Assembly: GCF_001747095.1 (NCBI RefSeq)
Contig: NZ_MDGP01000001.1
Coordinates: 4,191,001-4,255,000 of the forward strand
DNA from: Roseivirga sp. 4D4
GTDB taxonomy: Bacteria > Bacteroidota > Bacteroidia > Cytophagales > Cyclobacteriaceae
Reading direction: 5' to 3'
Length of the DNA stretch: 64,000 nucleotides
Numbering within the stretch: position 1 is the first letter of the stretch; each line of letters begins with the position of its first letter. A program made the position numbers and the translations under genes. The notes below the pieces were generated by a model. It was given only the letters and a program-made list of their open reading frames with translations. It was not told where the DNA came from and searched no databases. Shown piece after piece: positions 40,787 through 50,762 of the stretch.

Positions 40787-43700
40787 ATGAAGAGAATTTT
40801 ACTGACTCTTGTCATGCTCGTGTTTGCGGTTTTAACAACCTCAGCACTAGCCCAGAACAGGACAGTATCTGGTAAAGTGACTGGTTCAGATGATGGACTG
40901 CCACTTCCTCAGGTATCTATCTTTTTGAAGGGTACTACGCAAGGTGTACCTACAAATGCTGACGGAACTTACTCTATAAGTGTTCCTTCCAGTGGTGGTA
41001 CTCTAGTGTACCGTTTCCTAGGTTATGTTACTCAAGAGGTTGCAATTGGCAATCAATCTGTGATTAATATAACGCTAGTACCAGATGCTACTTCACTTGG
41101 TGAGGTGGTTGTAACGGGTGTTGCTGCTGCAACGCCAGAGAAAAAGCTTGCATTCTCTGTGAGTAAAGTGAAAGAGGATCTTATCCAACAGGTTCCTCAA
41201 GCTAATGCTGGTTCTGCCGTAAGAGGTAAGGTTGCTGGTGTTAAGGTAAGACAAGGTGGTGCCCCACTTTCTAACCCTACTTTCCAAATTAGAGGTGCCA
41301 ACCAGTTGAGAACTTCAAACAATCCTTTGATTGTTGTTGATGGTATCTTAATTGAAGGTGCTCTTTCTGATATCAATATGCAAGATGTTGAGAGTATCGA
41401 GGTATTGAAAGGTGCTTCTGCTGCTTCACTTTACGGTTCACGTGCTGCAAATGGTGTAGTTGCGATTAGAACACGTAGAGGTGATAAAGTAAATGGTATG
41501 AACTTCAGGTTCAGAAATGAGTTTGGTGCTGAGTCACTGTATAACTCAAGAGCTCCTGAGAAAACAGGTTCTCATCATTTCGAAATGAACCCTGATGGTT
41601 CTATTGTTACTGCAAGTGACCCTAACGGTTTTGCATTAGGACAAGATGATCCAGATTTGCTTCAGGATAACCCTTTCCCTAACGGTACTGTTGATCACTT
41701 AGATCAATTCTTTACAGGAACTAGTTTCTGGACTTCTTACCTTCAATTAACTTCAAATTACGGTTCTGGTAACATTGCTGTATCTTTTGAAAACACATTG
41801 ACTGGTGGGGTTGTACCAATGAATGATGGTGCTCAGCGTCAGAATATTAGAGTTAACCTTGATCAGAACATTACTGATAAATTAAAACTTTCTGTAAGTA
41901 CATTATATGGTATCAGAAAGAGAGATTTGAATTACACTGGTGGATTAGGTACTAGAGGTACTTTAAGAAACCTTTTCATGATGGATCCTTCTGCTGACTT
42001 GACTGAAGATAACTTTGATGGTACTCCTTACAGATGGAATGTTAACAAGTTCTCTAACTCAGAATCTAACCCACTTTATACTTTAAGTAGGTTGACTGAC
42101 GATTTCAGACAAAACAGATTCTTGGCTAACATTAGATTGAATTATGAAATTGCGGATGGCTTAAATGCTGAGTATGCGATCTCTATGGATAGAAGTGATA
42201 ACCATACTTTCACTTACCTTCCTAAGGGTCACTTAGACATTTCTGCTGGTAACAACCCAGGCTTGGGTCAGAGATCTGACTCTTTCAACGAGCAAACTGC
42301 TATTATCTCTACAACTACACTTTCGTATGTCAAAGCTTTTGGCGATTGGAACTTAAGGTCTAGAGTGTTCTATCAGTATGAGGACAACCAAACTGAAGGA
42401 TGGGGTCTTTCTGCTCAGGATCAGCAAGCTAGTGGTATCAGGACTTATAACAACTTCTTGACTACTAACCCGCTTACTTCTAGTGAGTCTCAAATTACTG
42501 CTCATAACTTTGCAGGTGCAATCTCAGGTGATTACCAAAACAAGTACATTGCTGACCTTATCGTTAGATATGAAGGCGTGTCTCTATTTGGTGCAGACCA
42601 AAGATGGCAGACATTCTTCAGAGGTTCTTTCAACTATAGAATTTCTGAAGATGTAGATATTCCTGGTTTCCAAGAGCTTTCTATAAGAGGTTCTTACGGT
42701 ACTTCAGGTAACAGACCTAACTTTGCAGACCAATATGAGCGTTTCAATGTAACTGCTGGTGCAATTAGTGCAAATGGTACTTTGGGTAACTCAAACTTGC
42801 AGAACTCAATTACTACTGAGTATGAAATCTCATTGAGAGCTGATTTCTTAGATAAATTCTCGGCTTTATTGTCTTACTCTAATCAGGTAACAGAAAAGCA
42901 AATCCTTACTGTGCCTATCTCTGGTGCCGCTTCTGGTGGCTTCAGTAGCCAAATTGCAAATGCTGGTACTGTTGAAGGTAACTCTATTGAGTTGACTTTG
43001 GATTACGAGGCAATTAAGACTGATAAAGTAGGATTGACTTTCGGGTTAGTATTTGACAGATTCCAAGGTGAGATCACTGAGTTCGACAGAAGAGACCAAG
43101 TTGTTGGTTTGAACATCTGGAGAGAGGGATCTAAAATTGGTGACATCTATGGTGAGCAGTATGCTCGTACTTTAGGAGAGCTCACTACTGATGCTAGCGG
43201 ATTCGTACTGAACGATCCTTTCAGACAAGATGGTGTATTGGCTGATTACTCTGTTAATTCAGATGGCTTTGTTGTACACACAGCTTCTATCGGAACGGCT
43301 CAAGAGTCTGTTTTAAGAAAGACTGATGAAAATGGCGTTGTGTTGAATGACATCTTGTTAGGAAACGCTACTCCTGATTTCAACTTAGGTCTAAACACTA
43401 CTTTCAGATACAAAGATCTTAGTGTTTATATGTTGTGGACGCACCAAAGCGGTGGTTTGATCTACAACCAAAGTAACCAGTGGTTATCTCGTGATTTGTT
43501 ACACCCAATGTTTGATCAGGCTGGTGTAGCTGATGGTTCTAAGAAGACTACAGCATACTACTTGTCTATCTACAACGTTAACAGATCTAACGACTTCTAT
43601 TTAGAAGATGCTACTAATACAAGACTTGCTGAGCTTGCTATTAACTATACTATCAATAAGAATGCTTTAGATAGAATGGGCTTAGGTAATATCTTCAAGT

Positions 43701-43852
43701 CAGCTAAACTGTCTGTGATTGGTAGAAACTTATTACTGTTCAGTGATTACACTGGCTTCGATCCTGAAGTAGGTAACTTGCAGGCTCCAGTTGATAACTT
43801 CAGTTATCCACTAGTGAGATCATTTACTGGATCTATCGATTTGACTTTCTAA
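40787..43852 (+). CDS. SusC/RagA-family TonB-dependent outer-membrane transporter
   Basis: A 1021-residue receptor. Signal peptide to about residue 22 (SALAQ), CarboxypepD_reg domain at about 24-105 (RTVSGKVTGSDDGLPLPQVSIFLKG ... LVYRFLGYVTQE), and a plug at about 110-240. The plug contains FQIRGANQL, NPLIVVDGI and the SusC signature LKGASAASLYGSRAANGV. The barrel then runs to the final strand FTGSIDLTF. With the SusD lipoprotein encoded 30 bases later it forms a pedal-bin importer for oligosaccharides or peptides. No glycosidase is linked, so the substrate cannot be inferred. Codons are strongly biased (GGT, AAC, TCT), which suggests high expression. Confidence 0.96.
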   Translation: MKRILLTLVMLVFAVLTTSALAQNRTVSGKVTGSDDGLPLPQVSIFLKGTTQGVPTNADGTYSISVPSSGGTLVYRFLGYVTQEVAIGNQSVINITLVPDATSLGEVVVTGVAAATPEKKLAFSVSKVKEDLIQQVPQANAGSAVRGKVAGVKVRQGGAPLSNPTFQIRGANQLRTSNNPLIVVDGILIEGALSDINMQDVESIEVLKGASAASLYGSRAANGVVAIRTRRGDKVNGMNFRFRNEFGAESLYNSRAPEKTGSHHFEMNPDGSIVTASDPNGFALGQDDPDLLQDNPFPNGTVDHLDQFFTGTSFWTSYLQLTSNYGSGNIAVSFENTLTGGVVPMNDGAQRQNIRVNLDQNITDKLKLSVSTLYGIRKRDLNYTGGLGTRGTLRNLFMMDPSADLTEDNFDGTPYRWNVNKFSNSESNPLYTLSRLTDDFRQNRFLANIRLNYEIADGLNAEYAISMDRSDNHTFTYLPKGHLDISAGNNPGLGQRSDSFNEQTAIISTTTLSYVKAFGDWNLRSRVFYQYEDNQTEGWGLSAQDQQASGIRTYNNFLTTNPLTSSESQITAHNFAGAISGDYQNKYIADLIVRYEGVSLFGADQRWQTFFRGSFNYRISEDVDIPGFQELSIRGSYGTSGNRPNFADQYERFNVTAGAISANGTLGNSNLQNSITTEYEISLRADFLDKFSALLSYSNQVTEKQILTVPISGAASGGFSSQIANAGTVEGNSIELTLDYEAIKTDKVGLTFGLVFDRFQGEITEFDRRDQVVGLNIWREGSKIGDIYGEQYARTLGELTTDASGFVLNDPFRQDGVLADYSVNSDGFVVHTASIGTAQESVLRKTDENGVVLNDILLGNATPDFNLGLNTTFRYKDLSVYMLWTHQSGGLIYNQSNQWLSRDLLHPMFDQAGVADGSKKTTAYYLSIYNVNRSNDFYLEDATNTRLAELAINYTINKNALDRMGLGNIFKSAKLSVIGRNLLLFSDYTGFDPEVGNLQAPVDNFSYPLVRSFTGSIDLTF

Positions 43853-43882
43853 GTTTTACTACAAAACAGAAAAAATAGAAAC

Positions 43883-45370
43883 ATGAAAAAATATAAATTA
43901 TTTATTCTAGCAGCAGCTTTCACAACCTTTATCATGGGTTGTGAAGACTTGGAGGTGCAAAACCTCAATGCTCCTGATAGGGCGACTCTTTTGGCGAACC
44001 CTGCTGAGTATCCTGCGAGTATTAACGGTGCTTATACATCGTTCTGGCGTGCAATTCAGCTGAGTCAGCCAAACATGCCAATAAGTGTAATGGCACAGGG
44101 ACCTTCAATGTCTTGGGGTAACTGGGGAGCTAGAGATATGGGTACTATCCCAAGAGCTGCTCTACAGAACAACTTGACTTATGGTAACAGAGGTACTTGG
44201 AGAAATCCTTGGAACAACCTTTATGCAACTTTGGGTCCTGTCAATAGTATTTTGTCTATCCTTGCGGATGATCCTACTATTGTGGTTCCTGATGGAACTG
44301 GTAATGACGTTACGCAACAGACAATAGCGAATGCTAAGGCTGTTCAAGGTTTAGCGTTAGGTTATTTATCTCTATTGTTTGACCAGGCGTATATCGTAGA
44401 TGAGAACTCAGATCCATCTGCTCTAACATTTAGCGCTTATGGAGATGTTAATGATGCGGCTATCGCTAAGCTAGAAGAGGCTGTTGCATTGTTCTCTGGA
44501 TCTAGCTTTGTAATGGACGGATGGTTCGGTTTGAGCTTTACTGGTGACGATGCTGCTGATATCTTAAGAGGTTTTATTGCTAAGTTCGAAATGGCTCAAG
44601 CTAGAAACTCTGGTGAGGCTGCTTCTGTTGATTGGAACAGAGTTTTGACTAATGCTACTGCTGCAGATGTTGGGTTATCTCCAATCGGTGACGCTGGTAA
44701 CAACTGGTGGCACAGAATGCTTATCCAAGGCCAAGATGGTGGATGGATGAGAGTAAGCCAGAAGGTTATCAAATTGATGAACCCTACTAAGCCTGAAGCT
44801 GAAGTACCTTACCCATGGCCTGATGGTGTGAACACTTTCCCTGAAATTACCACACCAGATGACAACCGTGTAACTTCTGACTTTACTTATAGTGCGAGTG
44901 TTGATTTCTCAGCAGCTAGAGGTTATTACTTCTTCTCAAACTATGATTACAGTAGATATGAGTCTTTCAGAGCTGGTTTCACTGATCCTATGGATTTCTT
45001 GACTACTTCTGAGAACGACTTGATGCGTGCTGAGGCTCTTATCAGAACAGGTGGCAGCAAGACTGATGCAGCGAATATTATCAATAATACTCGTGTAACT
45101 AGAGGTGGACTCGCTCCACTTACTGGTGCGGAAAGTGATGCTGATTTATTGAATGCGATTACGTACGAGAGAATTGTTGAGTTTACTTGGCATGGATCAT
45201 GTAACGTATGGTTCTTTAGAAGAATGGTAACTCCAGCAGGTAACACTGATGCGACTAACCTTTACTACCTAGAGCCAGCAACTGCTAGACACATGCCAGT
45301 GCCTGCAGATGAGCTTTCAATCTTCGGATTACCTTTCTATACGTTCGGTGGTAACCAGCCAGAACAATAG
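43883..45370 (+). CDS. SusD/RagB-family substrate-binding lipoprotein
   Basis: A 495-residue surface lipoprotein with lipobox FIMGC (Cys20). It has the RagB/SusD arrangement of TPR-like helices: YPASINGAYTSFWRAIQ near the start, KAVQGLALGYLSLLFDQAYIVD in the middle, and the C-terminal DLMRAEALIRTGGSKTDAANIIN, ITYERIVEFTWHGSCNVWFF. It caps the SusC barrel and binds the substrate. The N-terminal part is clearly related to the partial SusD-like gene at the right edge (shared QPNMPISVM and SWGNWG). A strong terminator follows. Confidence 0.93.
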   Translation: MKKYKLFILAAAFTTFIMGCEDLEVQNLNAPDRATLLANPAEYPASINGAYTSFWRAIQLSQPNMPISVMAQGPSMSWGNWGARDMGTIPRAALQNNLTYGNRGTWRNPWNNLYATLGPVNSILSILADDPTIVVPDGTGNDVTQQTIANAKAVQGLALGYLSLLFDQAYIVDENSDPSALTFSAYGDVNDAAIAKLEEAVALFSGSSFVMDGWFGLSFTGDDAADILRGFIAKFEMAQARNSGEAASVDWNRVLTNATAADVGLSPIGDAGNNWWHRMLIQGQDGGWMRVSQKVIKLMNPTKPEAEVPYPWPDGVNTFPEITTPDDNRVTSDFTYSASVDFSAARGYYFFSNYDYSRYESFRAGFTDPMDFLTTSENDLMRAEALIRTGGSKTDAANIINNTRVTRGGLAPLTGAESDADLLNAITYERIVEFTWHGSCNVWFFRRMVTPAGNTDATNLYYLEPATARHMPVPADELSIFGLPFYTFGGNQPEQ

Positions 45371-45390
45371 AAATCATATAATATAGTTTT

Positions 45391-45424
45391 AAAACCGTCC
45401 CGAAAGGGACGGTTTTCTTTTTTT
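45391..45424 (+). terminator. Rho-independent terminator after SusD
   Basis: AAAACCGTCCC (45391-45401), GAAA tetraloop, GGGACGGTTTT (45406-45416), then CTTTTTTT. A perfect 11-bp stem; it separates the SusCD pair from the FG-GAP gene. Confidence 0.95.
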
Positions 45425-45460
45425 AGACTATTTGGTCAATTTTGGAATTCAAGTTGAATT

Positions 45461-48400
45461 ATGAATAGACTACATCTCCCAATTTTTCTTCTATTACTAC
45501 TTTTCTGCACTACGTGCGAAGAAAAATCATCAATCGATACACGTTTTCAATTAGTTAATAGAAACTCTGGCTTCTCTTTTGAAAACATTATATCAGAAAG
45601 CAATGAGTTAAATGCATATCACTTCTTATATATCTACAATGGATCAGGAGTCGGTATAGGTGATTTTAATGGTGATGGGCTTCAGGATATCTTTATGGCT
45701 GGCAACATGGTGCCAAGTAAGCTCTTTCTGAATCAGGGAAGTTTTGACTTTACCGATATCACGTATAAATCAGGTATAGATACCAAAGCTTGGATACATG
45801 GCGTGACCATAGTGGATATAAATGACGATGGTTTCGAGGATATCTACTTGAGTATTGGTGGCTTGGAGAAAGACAGAGATACAAGGAATAAGCTTTATAT
45901 AAACAATGGGGATCTCAGTTTTACCGAGTCTTCAGTTGAGTATGGTCTGGACGACCCAAGTTTAACAACACATAGTAGCTTCTTTGATTACGATAATGAC
46001 GGAGACCTGGATGTTTTCATGATCAATTATGAGAATAATCCTGATAAGGATCCAAATGTAATTCGTCCGAAAACTTCTGGTGGTAAATCGAAGAGCAATG
46101 ACAGGCTATACAAAAATGAGAATGGTAAGTTTATTGACGTCACTAATGAAGCAGGGATAGTTTATGAGGGTTATGGCTTGGGTATTAACATTGCTGACTT
46201 TAATGAAGATGGTTGGTTAGATGTATACGTGAGCAACGACTTTGTCTTCGATGATAACCTTTACATCAACAACCAAGACGGTACTTTTACGGACCAACTC
46301 TCAGCTTACTTTGCACATACCAGTAATTTTGGTATGGGTATCGACATGGCAGACCTTAACAATGACGCACTTCCTGACATCGTACAGGTAGATATGTTGC
46401 CCGAGGACAATCGAAGGCAAAAGAAATTACTCAGTGGCTTAAACTATGATAGGCAGCAAATTCTTATTGAGAGAGGTTATACTTCTCAATACATGAGGAA
46501 CTCACTTCAATTGAATAGCCAGTCAGGAAGGTTCAAAGAAATTGGCACCTATGCCGGTATTCATACAACTGATTGGAGCTGGAGCCCTCTGGCGGCAGAC
46601 TTTGATAATGATGGTTTGAAAGACGTCTTCATCACCAACGGTTACGTCAAAGATGTAACAGACATTGACTTTAGAGACTATATAGTCAGCGAGACACAAA
46701 AAGGACAAGGAAAGTCTCAGTCAGAGATAGTGGCGACTGCCTTGGAGAAGCTAGAAGGTGAGATGACTCCAAACTACGCTTTTCTGAATAGAGGTGAGCT
46801 GAAATTTGAGAACATTACTTCGGATTGGGGGCTAAGCCAACCGAGTTTCTCTACGGGTGCCGCTTATGCGGATCTTGATAATGACGGAGACTTAGACATT
46901 ATTACGAGTAACCTCAATCAAGAGTCGTTCCTTTATGAGAACAGGACTATTCAGATGGATAGTACTTCTTTCTTGAGGGTAAGACTTACGGTTGATGGGA
47001 ATACTACGAGGGCTGTTGGGGCCAGAGTAGAGCTCAAAGTAGCTGATCAATCTTTTGCTTCAGAGATTAGTGTAACCCGAGGCTTTCAGTCATCTATAGA
47101 GCCAGTTGCTCACTTTGGTCTGGGGAAAGTTTCATTAGTGGATACACTCAAAGTCATATGGCCTGATAATACTACCGAATCATTCACTAACATTGAGGTG
47201 AATCAAACGCTCGATATCGATAAAGCCGAAAGCTTAGTATTGAATTCAACCCCTAAGAGTAATACGGCACTTTTTGAACAGCGAGAAATTCAGTATAAAC
47301 ATGTCGAGTCCGGCTTTGTTGACTTCAAAAGGGAGGCTTTACTTCCACACAAACTTTCTACAGAAGGACCTGCTACTGCGTCAAGCGATGTCAATAATGA
47401 TGGGAGAACAGACCTGCTAATAACTGGATCAGCCGGTTCACCTTCATTAATGTTTATTCAAACTCGAACGGGAGGCTTTGAACAGGTTGAACTAGAAGGC
47501 AGCACTGTACCAGAGGACACTGATGCCTTATTCTTTGATATCGACAATGACGGAGATCAAGACCTTTACATTGCCAGTGGAAGCAACGAATTTCCCGATG
47601 GTGATTCGCGCTATCAAGACCGACTTTACATTAACTCAGGAAACGGCAACTTTAAGTTAGACTTAAGCAGGTTACCTGAAGCACGTTTCAGCACTGCGAA
47701 AGTTGCCGCCAATGATTACGATAACGATGGAGATATTGACCTTTTCATAGCCGGCAGGCTCACACCTAGTCGTTACCCCATGCCAGGTACTGGTCAATTA
47801 CTTGAAAATGAGAATGGGCAATTCAAAGACGTTATTGGTGAGAAAGCCCCGGAACTTCAGAAACTAGGCATGCTTAAAGACGCTACTTGGGCTGACTTAA
47901 ATGGTGATGGTCAAAAAGAGCTAATTGTAACAGGAGAGTACCTTTCTATTGAAGTTTTTGAATGGAAACAGGGTGAGTTAAAGTCTATGAATGGCCTGAA
48001 TGGATTAGCAGATTATTCAGGTTGGTGGAATAGTGTGGAAGTTGCAGATGTTGATGATGATGGCGATCTGGATATCATTGCTGGAAACTTGGGCTTAAAC
48101 AGTCGCTACAAGGCGAGTGCTGACGAGCCGTTAACAGTCTATGCTTATGATTATGATCAGAACGGAAGGTTAGACCCGGTAATAGGCTACTTTGTCAATG
48201 GTAAGGAATATCTCATTCATGATTTGACCACCCTGGCACAACAAGTCAGCCTGATAAGGAAGAAGTTTACTTCTAATATCAGTTATGCCGAGGCGGAGAA
48301 AAAGGATGTTTTTGATCAGTCAGCTTATGATCAGGCCTATACCCTACGAGCTAAACACTTTGAGACTTCACTCTTTTTAAATGATGGAAATGGGAACTTT

Positions 48401-48751
48401 CAATTGAAAGAACTGCCTTATCAAGCCCAATTCTCATCAGTGCACGCTATTCAGGTTTTAGATGTGAATGAAGATGGTATTCTAGACATTATTTTAGGTG
48501 GCAATTCATCGGCTCCAGAAGTTTTTTCGGGTAATCAGGACGCCCAGGCATCCGTTTTACTTTTAGGAAAGGGGAATGCCGATTTTGAAGTAGTTGATGA
48601 AGTAGAGTCCGGTTTACTCTTTCAGGGTGATGTGACATCCCTTGAGGCTTTTGACTATAGAGGTGTCCCTCATTTGTTCGTGTTTAGGAATAATGATAAG
48701 GCACTTTCATTTGCCTTAAATGCACAAGGAACTTTGCCTGAAACGAAATAA
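45461..48751 (+). CDS. FG-GAP/VCBS-repeat lipoprotein with ASPIC/UnbV domain (CRTAC1-like)
   Basis: A 1096-residue lipoprotein with a lipobox-like TTCEE at about residue 19. It carries many calcium-binding FG-GAP loops of the form DxNxDGxxD: DFNGDGLQDIF, DINDDGFEDIY, DYDNDGDLDVF, DLDNDGDLDII, DIDNDGDQDLY, DVDDDGDLDII. The UnbV/ASPIC domain lies at about 510-585 (VGARVELKVADQ, GFQSSIEPVAHFGLGK, LKVIWPDNT). A second propeller set fills the rest. Such proteins regularly sit next to SusCD pairs and probably serve as extra surface binding or adhesion factors. It lies 91 bases after SusD but beyond the terminator. Confidence 0.9.
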   Translation: MNRLHLPIFLLLLLFCTTCEEKSSIDTRFQLVNRNSGFSFENIISESNELNAYHFLYIYNGSGVGIGDFNGDGLQDIFMAGNMVPSKLFLNQGSFDFTDITYKSGIDTKAWIHGVTIVDINDDGFEDIYLSIGGLEKDRDTRNKLYINNGDLSFTESSVEYGLDDPSLTTHSSFFDYDNDGDLDVFMINYENNPDKDPNVIRPKTSGGKSKSNDRLYKNENGKFIDVTNEAGIVYEGYGLGINIADFNEDGWLDVYVSNDFVFDDNLYINNQDGTFTDQLSAYFAHTSNFGMGIDMADLNNDALPDIVQVDMLPEDNRRQKKLLSGLNYDRQQILIERGYTSQYMRNSLQLNSQSGRFKEIGTYAGIHTTDWSWSPLAADFDNDGLKDVFITNGYVKDVTDIDFRDYIVSETQKGQGKSQSEIVATALEKLEGEMTPNYAFLNRGELKFENITSDWGLSQPSFSTGAAYADLDNDGDLDIITSNLNQESFLYENRTIQMDSTSFLRVRLTVDGNTTRAVGARVELKVADQSFASEISVTRGFQSSIEPVAHFGLGKVSLVDTLKVIWPDNTTESFTNIEVNQTLDIDKAESLVLNSTPKSNTALFEQREIQYKHVESGFVDFKREALLPHKLSTEGPATASSDVNNDGRTDLLITGSAGSPSLMFIQTRTGGFEQVELEGSTVPEDTDALFFDIDNDGDQDLYIASGSNEFPDGDSRYQDRLYINSGNGNFKLDLSRLPEARFSTAKVAANDYDNDGDIDLFIAGRLTPSRYPMPGTGQLLENENGQFKDVIGEKAPELQKLGMLKDATWADLNGDGQKELIVTGEYLSIEVFEWKQGELKSMNGLNGLADYSGWWNSVEVADVDDDGDLDIIAGNLGLNSRYKASADEPLTVYAYDYDQNGRLDPVIGYFVNGKEYLIHDLTTLAQQVSLIRKKFTSNISYAEAEKKDVFDQSAYDQAYTLRAKHFETSLFLNDGNGNFQLKELPYQAQFSSVHAIQVLDVNEDGILDIILGGNSSAPEVFSGNQDAQASVLLLGKGNADFEVVDEVESGLLFQGDVTSLEAFDYRGVPHLFVFRNNDKALSFALNAQGTLPETK

Positions 48752-48801
48752 TAGCTGCAGACCTTTTGACTCTTAAAACAGACCTTTTTGATTCAATAGA
48801 T

Positions 48802-48809
48802 TATATTTG
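48802..48809 (+). promoter_or_regulatory. Predicted -7 promoter element (TATATTTG) for the hldD-carbamoyltransferase operon
   Basis: TATATTTG, followed by CTGTCTAA, ends 20 bases before the hldD ATG. The following bases resemble those at the queD and fur-like promoters (GCAGCCTAA). Confidence 0.55.
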
Positions 48810-48829
48810 CTGTCTAATCCATTAAAGAA

Positions 48830-49795
48830 ATGATTGTTGTAACTGGTGCTGTTGGCTTTATTGGAAGTTGCCTTATCGAGAAGCTGAATGCTGAGGGCTT
48901 CAATGATATTGTTGCTGTTGATCTATTCGAGAATCAGGAAAAAAACAAGAATTTAACTGGGAAGAAACTTCTTCATAATATCAGTCGTGAGTCTTTCATT
49001 GATTGGTTGGATGAGAATGGTTCCAAAGTTGAGTTCATTTTCCACCTAGGAGCTAGAACTGACACTGCTGAGTTCGATACTGAGCTTTTAGACCGCCTTA
49101 ATACTGACTATACCAAGAACGTTTGGAAGAAGTGTATTACACACCAAATACCATTGGTTTATGCATCGTCAGCAGCTACTTATGGTGATGGAGCCCATGG
49201 TTATAATGATTCACATGATCAGCCATTTCAGCTAGAACCACTAAACCCATATGGTGTTTCAAAAAATGAGTTTGATAAATGGGCCTTGAAACAGGAAACC
49301 CAACCCTTATTCTGGGCAGGATTAAAGTTCTTTAATGTCTATGGTCCAAATGAATATCATAAGGGAAGAATGGCTTCTGTGGTGTTTCATGCTTACAATC
49401 AGATAAAAAAGACAAATGGCATGAGATTGTTTAGATCTCATAATCCAGATTTCAAGAATGGTGAACAAATGCGTGATTTTGTTTACGTTAAAGATGTCGT
49501 TGAAGTCTGTTGTTTTTTGATGCATAACAGAAGGAATTCAGGTATTTATAATCTAGGGAGCGGGAAGGCGAGAACATTCTTAGATTTGACCAAGGCCGTA
49601 TTTAAAGCCTTGGATGTGAAAGAGGATATCGACTTTATTGATACACCGGAAGACATTAGAGAGAAGTATCAATACTTTACAGAGGCAGACATGAGTAAAC
49701 TAAAATCGATTGGTTATAATCGTGAGTTTACATCCCTCGAAGAGGGTATTGAGGATTATGTTGGAAACTACCTACAGGAAAATTTAAAGTATTAA
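48830..49795 (+). CDS. hldD: ADP-L-glycero-D-manno-heptose 6-epimerase
   Basis: A 321-residue short-chain dehydrogenase/epimerase. The NADP-binding motif is TGAVGFIGS (about 5-13), the catalytic SSAATYG Ser/Thr is at about 113-119, and the YGVSK pair (Tyr and Lys of YxxxK) at about 143-147. LGARTDTAEFDTELLDRLN and FFNVYGPNEYHKGRMASVVFHAY are distinctive for RfaD/HldD rather than other epimerases. It completes synthesis of the heptose used in lipopolysaccharide core and, in some bacteria, surface glycans. The next gene starts 3 bases after its stop, making it the first gene of a seven-gene operon. Confidence 0.93.
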   Translation: MIVVTGAVGFIGSCLIEKLNAEGFNDIVAVDLFENQEKNKNLTGKKLLHNISRESFIDWLDENGSKVEFIFHLGARTDTAEFDTELLDRLNTDYTKNVWKKCITHQIPLVYASSAATYGDGAHGYNDSHDQPFQLEPLNPYGVSKNEFDKWALKQETQPLFWAGLKFFNVYGPNEYHKGRMASVVFHAYNQIKKTNGMRLFRSHNPDFKNGEQMRDFVYVKDVVEVCCFLMHNRRNSGIYNLGSGKARTFLDLTKAVFKALDVKEDIDFIDTPEDIREKYQYFTEADMSKLKSIGYNREFTSLEEGIEDYVGNYLQENLKY

Positions 49796-49798
49796 GAG

Positions 49799-50236
49799 AT
49801 GAGAGTATTATTGACACTTTTGTTGCTATGTTCAATGACACTTGTTCAGGCACAAAGTAATAAAGAGGCAGAGGCAGATAGTGTGGTCTTTTTTTATGCT
49901 AGCTTAAAGATGAGAGGCGGACTTAATGTAGTTTCACCAATTGATTCAGTATCTCTACCAAAAAAGGGCATTAAACAAGAGCTCTTTAAACTCAATGCAA
50001 GCAACAGACTCAGGTTTGTGAAATTTGCTCAGAAAGAATTGGGTGATCCCACACTTAGTGCAAAGATTAACAATAGAACAAATATATTAGAGGCTAATGG
50101 AGATTTGAGACAGCTAAAGTCTGATTTAGATAAGTTTCTCTCTCAAAATAAGGGTAATGTATATAACCTTCTGAATTTTATATTCACCAAACCAGGTGGT
50201 GAAAAAGCCTTAAAAAAGGAAACACGATATGAATAA
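49799..50236 (+). CDS. Exported protein of unknown function
   Basis: A 145-residue protein with a signal peptide (about 1-18, ending LVQAQ). The mature part is basic and begins with a stretch that may form strands (ADSVVFFYASLKMRGGLNVVS), followed by helices with RLRFVKFAQKELG and LKSDLDKFLSQ. I recognise no family. It is locked into the operon, 3 bases after hldD and overlapping the next gene by 8 bases, so a role in the same envelope process is likely. Confidence 0.7.
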   Translation: MRVLLTLLLLCSMTLVQAQSNKEAEADSVVFFYASLKMRGGLNVVSPIDSVSLPKKGIKQELFKLNASNRLRFVKFAQKELGDPTLSAKINNRTNILEANGDLRQLKSDLDKFLSQNKGNVYNLLNFIFTKPGGEKALKKETRYE

Positions 50237-50762
50237 GAACTTATTAATTGCATTTTTTGCTTCACTATTTTTGATTACTGCCTGTGGTCAAAGAACCAAG
50301 TATATCGAGTCAGATGTAATTGAGATTCAAGTTTGGGGAGATATTGACCCAGGAGAATGGATAGAAATTGACGGGCTGAGACTTGTTCACGCAAAGAATG
50401 ACACCACTAATGGGGAGTGTGACTTAGAATATTTTCATGATTATGTAGCCGTTAACGAAGCAAATACTTCTGACGATCACTTTTTTCTACCTAGCACTAG
50501 GTATTACGTTTGTGTAGACGAAGGTCAGTTTACTGAGACACAAATCAGCCCAGGAGATCTGACGCAGAATTTGTTATCAGCGATGAATGATTTTGCCAAA
50601 ATCGATGGAGCTTCTCTCCAATTGCCATACAAGAATGAGACTAATCTTTATCAGATGGCACAGGGTAAAATGAGAATTGTAAGGACGGATGGAAAGCCAA
50701 TCAGAGTTTCTACCAGCTCAAATTATAAAGCTCAAATCAGCAAAGCCACCAAGTCGAATTAA
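50229..50762 (+). CDS. Lipoprotein of unknown function
   Basis: A 177-residue protein with lipobox LITACG (Cys19). The mature region is acidic and mostly beta: VIEIQVWGDIDPGEWIEIDGLRL, then ECDLEYFHDYVAVNE and RYYVCVDEGQF, with two further Cys that could pair. No family recognised. It overlaps the previous gene by 8 bases and its TAA overlaps the ATG of the SGNH hydrolase by one base. It probably sits in the periplasm or outer membrane and serves the same pathway. Confidence 0.72.
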   Translation: MNKNLLIAFFASLFLITACGQRTKYIESDVIEIQVWGDIDPGEWIEIDGLRLVHAKNDTTNGECDLEYFHDYVAVNEANTSDDHFFLPSTRYYVCVDEGQFTETQISPGDLTQNLLSAMNDFAKIDGASLQLPYKNETNLYQMAQGKMRIVRTDGKPIRVSTSSNYKAQISKATKSN

